NCBI GenBank assembly: GCA_025454275.1
Contig: JALOOS010000038.1
Coordinates: forward strand, 1-9,646
From: Desulfobacterales bacterium
Lineage (GTDB): Bacteria > Desulfobacterota > Desulfobacteria > Desulfobacterales > SpSt-501
DNA: 9,646 nucleotides
Reading direction: 5' to 3'
Shown: positions 6,537 to 9,646 of the stretch, piece after piece
How positions within the stretch are numbered: position 1 is the first letter of the stretch
Layout of the letters: every line of letters begins with the position of its first letter
The notes under the pieces: model-generated
What the model was told of the DNA's origin: nothing
Seen by the model: only the letters and a program-made list of their open reading frames with translations
Databases searched by the model: none
Position numbers and translations under genes: made by a program

Positions 6537-6550
6537 ATGGACAGGTGGCG

Positions 6551-7282
6551 ATGGCGACCGTACCGCATGTGACCTTGTTTATCCAGTGTCTGGTGGACAC
6601 CCTTCGGCCCCAGGTGGGCGAGGCCATGGTGGCCGTCCTGGAGCGGCTCGGAATGGCCCTGGACTGCCCCGAGGACCAGACCTGCTGCGGCCAGCCGGCC
6701 TTCAACTCCGGCTTCCGGAAGGAGGCCCGCGCAGCCGCCCGGCGGTTCATTCGGATTTTCGAAAACGCCGGGACCATCGTCTCACCCTCGGGCTCCTGCG
6801 TCCACATGGTACGCCACCACTACCCGGAGCTGTTCAACGAGGAACCGCTCTGGCGGCGCCGCGCGGAACAAATCGCCGCCCGCACCTATGAATTCTCCGA
6901 GTTTCTGGTCGATGTCCTGAAGGTGGAGAACGTGGGCGCCCGCTACGCCGGCCGGGTGACCTACCACGACTCCTGCCACCTGCTGCGCGGAATCGGGGTC
7001 AAGCAGCAGCCGCGGGCGCTCCTGCGCCGGGTCGCCGGCCTCGAACTGATCGAAATGAAGAACGCGGATTATTGCTGCGGTTTCGGCGGCGCTTTTGCGG
7101 TGAAATACCCGGACATCTCGACCGCCATGGTCAACGACAAGGTCGACCACATCGTGAATTCCGGCGCCGACACCGTGGTCGGCTGCGACACCGGCTGCCT
7201 TATCAACATCGCCGGCGCCATCAGCCGCCGGGGGCTTCCCATCAAGACCCTACACATCGCGGAGGTTCTCGCCCGGCGATAG
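6551..7282 (+). CDS. lutA: L-lactate utilization protein LutA (CCG-domain, LldE/YkgE type)
   Basis: 243 residues, close to the usual ~240 for LutA/LldE. It has two cysteine-rich CCG domains: C13 with C45-C46-G47 and C83 (QTCCGQPAFNSGF, PSGSC), then C142 (DSCHLLRG), C175-C176-G177 (DYCCGFGG), C212 and C216. In heterodisulfide reductase and succinate dehydrogenase relatives these domains hold iron-sulfur clusters or quinone-site metals. With LutB and LutC it oxidises L-lactate to pyruvate, probably passing electrons to the membrane quinone pool. Start: ATG 6551 with AGGTGG at 6543-6548; a GTG at 6521 is an alternative that adds 10 residues without homology. Related glycolate oxidase subunit GlcF is longer and carries its own ferredoxin part, which is absent here. 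The gene order lutA-lutB-lutC supports the call. Confidence 0.93.
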   Translation: MATVPHVTLFIQCLVDTLRPQVGEAMVAVLERLGMALDCPEDQTCCGQPAFNSGFRKEARAAARRFIRIFENAGTIVSPSGSCVHMVRHHYPELFNEEPLWRRRAEQIAARTYEFSEFLVDVLKVENVGARYAGRVTYHDSCHLLRGIGVKQQPRALLRRVAGLELIEMKNADYCCGFGGAFAVKYPDISTAMVNDKVDHIVNSGADTVVGCDTGCLINIAGAISRRGLPIKTLHIAEVLARR

Positions 7283-7322
7283 GAACGAGGGTTGAGCAAC
7301 GCACAAACGGTGGGGAAGCGGC

Positions 7323-7354
7323 CCCCTCGACCCCTTGGCCCCTTGACCCCTCGA
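7323..7354 (+). repeat. Four tandem 8-bp repeats CCCCTYGR between lutA and lutB
   Basis: Four consecutive units without gaps: CCCCTCGA, CCCCTTGG, CCCCTTGA, CCCCTCGA; they differ only at positions 6 (C/T) and 8 (A/G). The tract fills the middle of the 88-base lutA-lutB gap. No Shine-Dalgarno sequence is visible between it and the lutB start. Confidence 0.85.
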
Positions 7355-7370
7355 ACCCTGCTTTTCAACT

Positions 7371-8906
7371 ATGTCCGACGTCAGCACTGAAAACTATGTC
7401 GCGGAGGCCCGGCGGGGGATTGCCGACCCGGTGTTGCAGCGCTCCCTCACCTCGCTCCAGGATCGCTTCGGCCGCGGCACGGCCGAGGCCTACCGCAGGC
7501 TGCCCGAGGGGCCGGGACTGCGGCTCACGGCGCACGCCATCCGCGAAAAAGCGATCGCGAACCTCGACCTCCTCCTGGAGACCCTGGCGGAAAAGATCCG
7601 CGAGAGGGGCGGACGGGTCTTTTTTGCGGCCACCGCCCGGGAGGCCGTGGATTACTGCATTTCCGTCGCGCGCCGCAACGGGGTGCGCATGGTGGTCAAG
7701 GGCAAGTCCATGGTGACCGAGGAGATCGGTCTCAACCCGGCGCTCGAAGCGGCCGGGATCGAGGTCGTCGAGACCGACCTCGGGGAGTACATCATCCAGC
7801 TCGCCGGCGAGAAACCCTCCCACATCATCGCCCCGGCCATCCACAAGACCCGCCACGAGGTGGCCGATCTCTTCGCCCGCCGGCTCGGCATCCGCCGCAC
7901 GACCCACCCGCCCGAGCTGACCCAGGCGGCCCGCGAGGCCCTGCGGGCGAAATTCCTCGCGGCCGACATGGGCACCTCCGGGGTCAACCTGGCCTGCGCC
8001 GAAACCGGCCACATCACCACGGTCTCGAACGAGGGCAACATCCGCATGGCCACAACCCTCCCGCGGGTCCACGTCGCCTTCATGGGCATGGAGCGGGTCG
8101 TGGCGCGCCTCGACGAGTATGAGATCATCCTGAGGCTGCTCTGTCGGGGCGCCTCGGTCCAGTCCATGGGCACCTATGTGAGCTTCGTCGGCGGCCCCCG
8201 CCGGCCCGGGGATGCGGACGGACCCGAGGAGTTTCACCTGGTCGTGATCGACAACGGCCGCAGCCGGATCCTGGCCGACCCGCAGTTCCGGGAGATGCTC
8301 TGCTGCATCCGCTGCGCGGCCTGCCTCAACGTCTGCCCGGTCTACGGCAAGATCGGGGGCCATGCCTACGGCTTCGCCTACTCCGGGCCGGTGGGGGCAG
8401 TGGTGACCCCGCTCCTGACCGGGATCAACCGCGCCCGGGACCTCTGCTGCGGGGAGACGCTCTGCGGGGCCTGCAAGGATGCCTGCTCGATGGCCATCGA
8501 CCTGCCGCGCATGCTGCTCGCCCTGCGCGCAAAGCTCGCCTACGGCGACCCGGACTGGGGGGTGGCGCCCGCCGGCCGCGCCGAACGACTCGCCTACCGC
8601 GGCTGGTCCCGGCTGGTCGGAAACCGGCGGGTGTACGAACTGGCGCTGAGACTCGCCGCCCTGGGGCAGCGGCTTCTGCCGCAGGCGCAGGGAATGATCC
8701 TGCGCCTGCCCCCGCCCCTTCAGGGCTGGACCCGGAGCCGCGATCTCTTTCCGCTGGCGCCGGAGACGTTTATCGAGCGCTGGCGCAAAGGGAAAGTGCC
8801 GCGTAACGAGCACCGAGTTCAAAGCAAACCTCGGAGTGGTGCGGCGGGGTCGGAGTCGGCATCGCTATCGGCCCAACACTCGAGAAGCGACGGTTTAAAG
8901 GGATGA
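7371..8906 (+). CDS. lutB: L-lactate utilization iron-sulfur protein LutB (LldF/YkgF type)
   Basis: 511 residues. An LUD domain occupies about residues 60-300 (MVVKGKSMVTEEIGLN, ETGHITTVSNEGN, RVHVAFMGMERVV). A ferredoxin-like part follows: cluster 1 ligands C312, C315, C318, C322 (CIRCAACLNVCP), cluster 2 ligands C365, C368, C372 plus probably C359 or C360; after C372 a Ser replaces the usual Pro. This is the electron-transfer subunit of the LutABC lactate oxidase. The usual family length is about 475, and the last ~34 residues (478-511) are extra: polar, low-complexity, with only 19 of 33 codons ending in G/C and including CTA, TTA and AGA. The ATG at 7371 has no visible ribosome binding site. 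The stop overlaps the lutC start (ATGA). Confidence 0.93.
   Translation: MSDVSTENYVAEARRGIADPVLQRSLTSLQDRFGRGTAEAYRRLPEGPGLRLTAHAIREKAIANLDLLLETLAEKIRERGGRVFFAATAREAVDYCISVARRNGVRMVVKGKSMVTEEIGLNPALEAAGIEVVETDLGEYIIQLAGEKPSHIIAPAIHKTRHEVADLFARRLGIRRTTHPPELTQAAREALRAKFLAADMGTSGVNLACAETGHITTVSNEGNIRMATTLPRVHVAFMGMERVVARLDEYEIILRLLCRGASVQSMGTYVSFVGGPRRPGDADGPEEFHLVVIDNGRSRILADPQFREMLCCIRCAACLNVCPVYGKIGGHAYGFAYSGPVGAVVTPLLTGINRARDLCCGETLCGACKDACSMAIDLPRMLLALRAKLAYGDPDWGVAPAGRAERLAYRGWSRLVGNRRVYELALRLAALGQRLLPQAQGMILRLPPPLQGWTRSRDLFPLAPETFIERWRKGKVPRNEHRVQSKPRSGAAGSESASLSAQHSRSDGLKG
8848..8871 (+). repeat. Degenerate hexamer repeat inside the lutB tail
   Basis: Four tandem hexamers GGTCGG, AGTCGG, CATCGC, TATCGG (pattern NRTCGS). 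It sits in the part of lutB that encodes its unusual C-terminal tail and looks more like intergenic repeat sequence than conserved coding sequence. Confidence 0.5.
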
Positions 8907-9646
8907 TTTCAGCCGATCAAGAGCGGTTCATGCAGCGGATCCGGACGGCGCTGGGGTATGCCCGGGATGCCGCCCGCACGGCGGCGGGGCTCTTTGCCGA
9001 AAACCCCTCGGCGGAAGAGTTGGAGATCCTCGATCGGATCGGAAAACGCACCGAGACCGAGCGCGACGCCCTGCTGGAAGAGTTGGTCGCAGCCGGGAAA
9101 CCCATCAACCTCGCGGTGATCCCGGCACCCGATCTCGCCGCGGCCGCGGCCGCCATTGTGAGCCTGGTGGATGAGAAAACCCCGGAATGGGGGCAATCCA
9201 AAAGCGTCGCCGCCTGGCGCCATCCCCTGATCGACGACCTGAACCTGCCGGAGAGGCTCTCCCGGCTGAAGGTCCCGGTGCGGACCGCCGACCCGGTCGA
9301 CCCCGCCGCCGGCCCTGCGGCCGCACAGGCCGAACGCAACCGCCAGCGCAACGATCTCATCGCCGCCTTCATCGGGGTGACCGCGGCCGATTTCTGCATG
9401 GCCGACACCGCAACCCTGGTCCTGCGCAACCGCCCCGGCCAGCCGCGTTCGACGGCCCTCATCCCCTCCATCCACATCGCCGTGATCGCGCGCGGGCAGA
9501 TCATCCGCGACATGAAGGAGCTCTTCGCCCTGCTGCGCTGGGACGAACGCTTCCGGCAAGAAGGCCTCTCCAACTACATGTCCTTCATTTCCGGCCCCAG
9601 CAAGACCGCCGACATCGAGGCCACCATGGTCCACGGCGCCCACGGC
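8903..9646 (+). CDS. lutC: Lactate utilization protein LutC (LUD domain, LldG/YkgG type), 3' end cut off
   Basis: The frame is open from ATG 8903 to the window edge (248 codons, no stop). The N-terminal half is helical and variable (QRIRTALGYARD, an Ala-rich stretch, then many charged residues). The C-terminal half carries the LUD signature: ADFCMADTATLVLRN, STALIPSIHIAVI, YMSFISGPSKTADIE, MVHGAHG. Known LutC proteins are about 240 residues and usually end soon after the GxHG segment, so only a few residues are missing. It is the third subunit of the lactate-oxidising complex. The usual AETGTLVL segment reads ADTATLVL here, so it is a diverged member. The start overlaps the lutB stop (ATGA), with AAAGGG directly upstream, indicating coupled translation. 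Confidence 0.92.
   Translation, partial: MISADQERFMQRIRTALGYARDAARTAAGLFAENPSAEELEILDRIGKRTETERDALLEELVAAGKPINLAVIPAPDLAAAAAAIVSLVDEKTPEWGQSKSVAAWRHPLIDDLNLPERLSRLKVPVRTADPVDPAAGPAAAQAERNRQRNDLIAAFIGVTAADFCMADTATLVLRNRPGQPRSTALIPSIHIAVIARGQIIRDMKELFALLRWDERFRQEGLSNYMSFISGPSKTADIEATMVHGAHG

Noticed and set aside
7365..8822. Minus-strand open frame of 485 codons opposite lutB
   Set aside because: It is a GC-rich shadow: lutB on the plus strand has full family motifs, while the minus-strand translation is Gly/Ala/Arg/Asp-rich with no recognisable domain.
8909..9643. Minus-strand open frame opposite the end of the window
   Set aside because: The plus-strand frame from 8903 is LutC with LUD motifs and ATGA coupling to lutB; the minus frame is its shadow.
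1..9646. Defence system, CRISPR, phage, toxin-antitoxin or biosynthetic cluster
   Set aside because: All genes are accounted for by metabolic, signalling and housekeeping families plus one unknown secreted protein; no repeats-with-spacers, nucleases, integrases or toxin-like pairs are present.

Overview
This is a GC-rich, gene-dense bacterial window. Nothing in it identifies the species. The gene mix (a FadD-type acyl-CoA ligase, an old-yellow-enzyme oxidoreductase, iron-sulfur lactate-oxidation proteins, a perfect FNR-type box) and the short intergenic CCCCTYGR repeats suggest an anaerobic or facultative proteobacterium-like organism. My best guess is Desulfobacterota (the former Deltaproteobacteria), but this is inference.

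Layout. Bases 1-633 hold the 3' end of an acyl-CoA ligase gene. Bases 634-745 are a regulatory gap with a perfect TTGAT-N4-ATCAA box just upstream of a TTGACA promoter. The promoter drives a two-CBS-domain protein (746-1228) and probably the OYE-family flavin oxidoreductase behind it (1269-2609), which carries an unusual N-terminal extension of 77 residues. Convergent to these, 4 bases away, is arfB (3027-2614, minus strand), a ribosome-rescue hydrolase. Divergent from arfB is a tight three-gene plus-strand operon (3209-5212): a Nudix hydrolase, a secreted two-repeat protein of unknown function, and a tyrosine-phosphatase-like protein. A GAF-GGDEF diguanylate cyclase (6340-5249) lies on the minus strand. 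The last part (6551 to the window end) is a lutABC operon for L-lactate oxidation to pyruvate. lutC runs off the right edge with no stop codon inside the window.

How the genes fit together. LutABC and the acyl-CoA ligase indicate use of organic acids and fatty acids. The FNR-type box suggests that the CBS/OYE pair responds to oxygen or another Crp/Fnr-family signal. The 210-base divergent region between the cyclase and lutA contains an inverted repeat overlapping a possible cyclase promoter and two further hairpins. Two short low-complexity repeat tracts lie at the borders of lutB: one separates lutA from lutB and the other lies in an atypical C-terminal tail.

I see no RNA genes, CRISPR array, insertion sequence or phage genes, and no gene-free stretch longer than about 210 bases. 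I do not see a clearly new biological system. The best candidates for something undescribed are the secreted repeat protein and its operon, and the N-terminal extension on the OYE protein.
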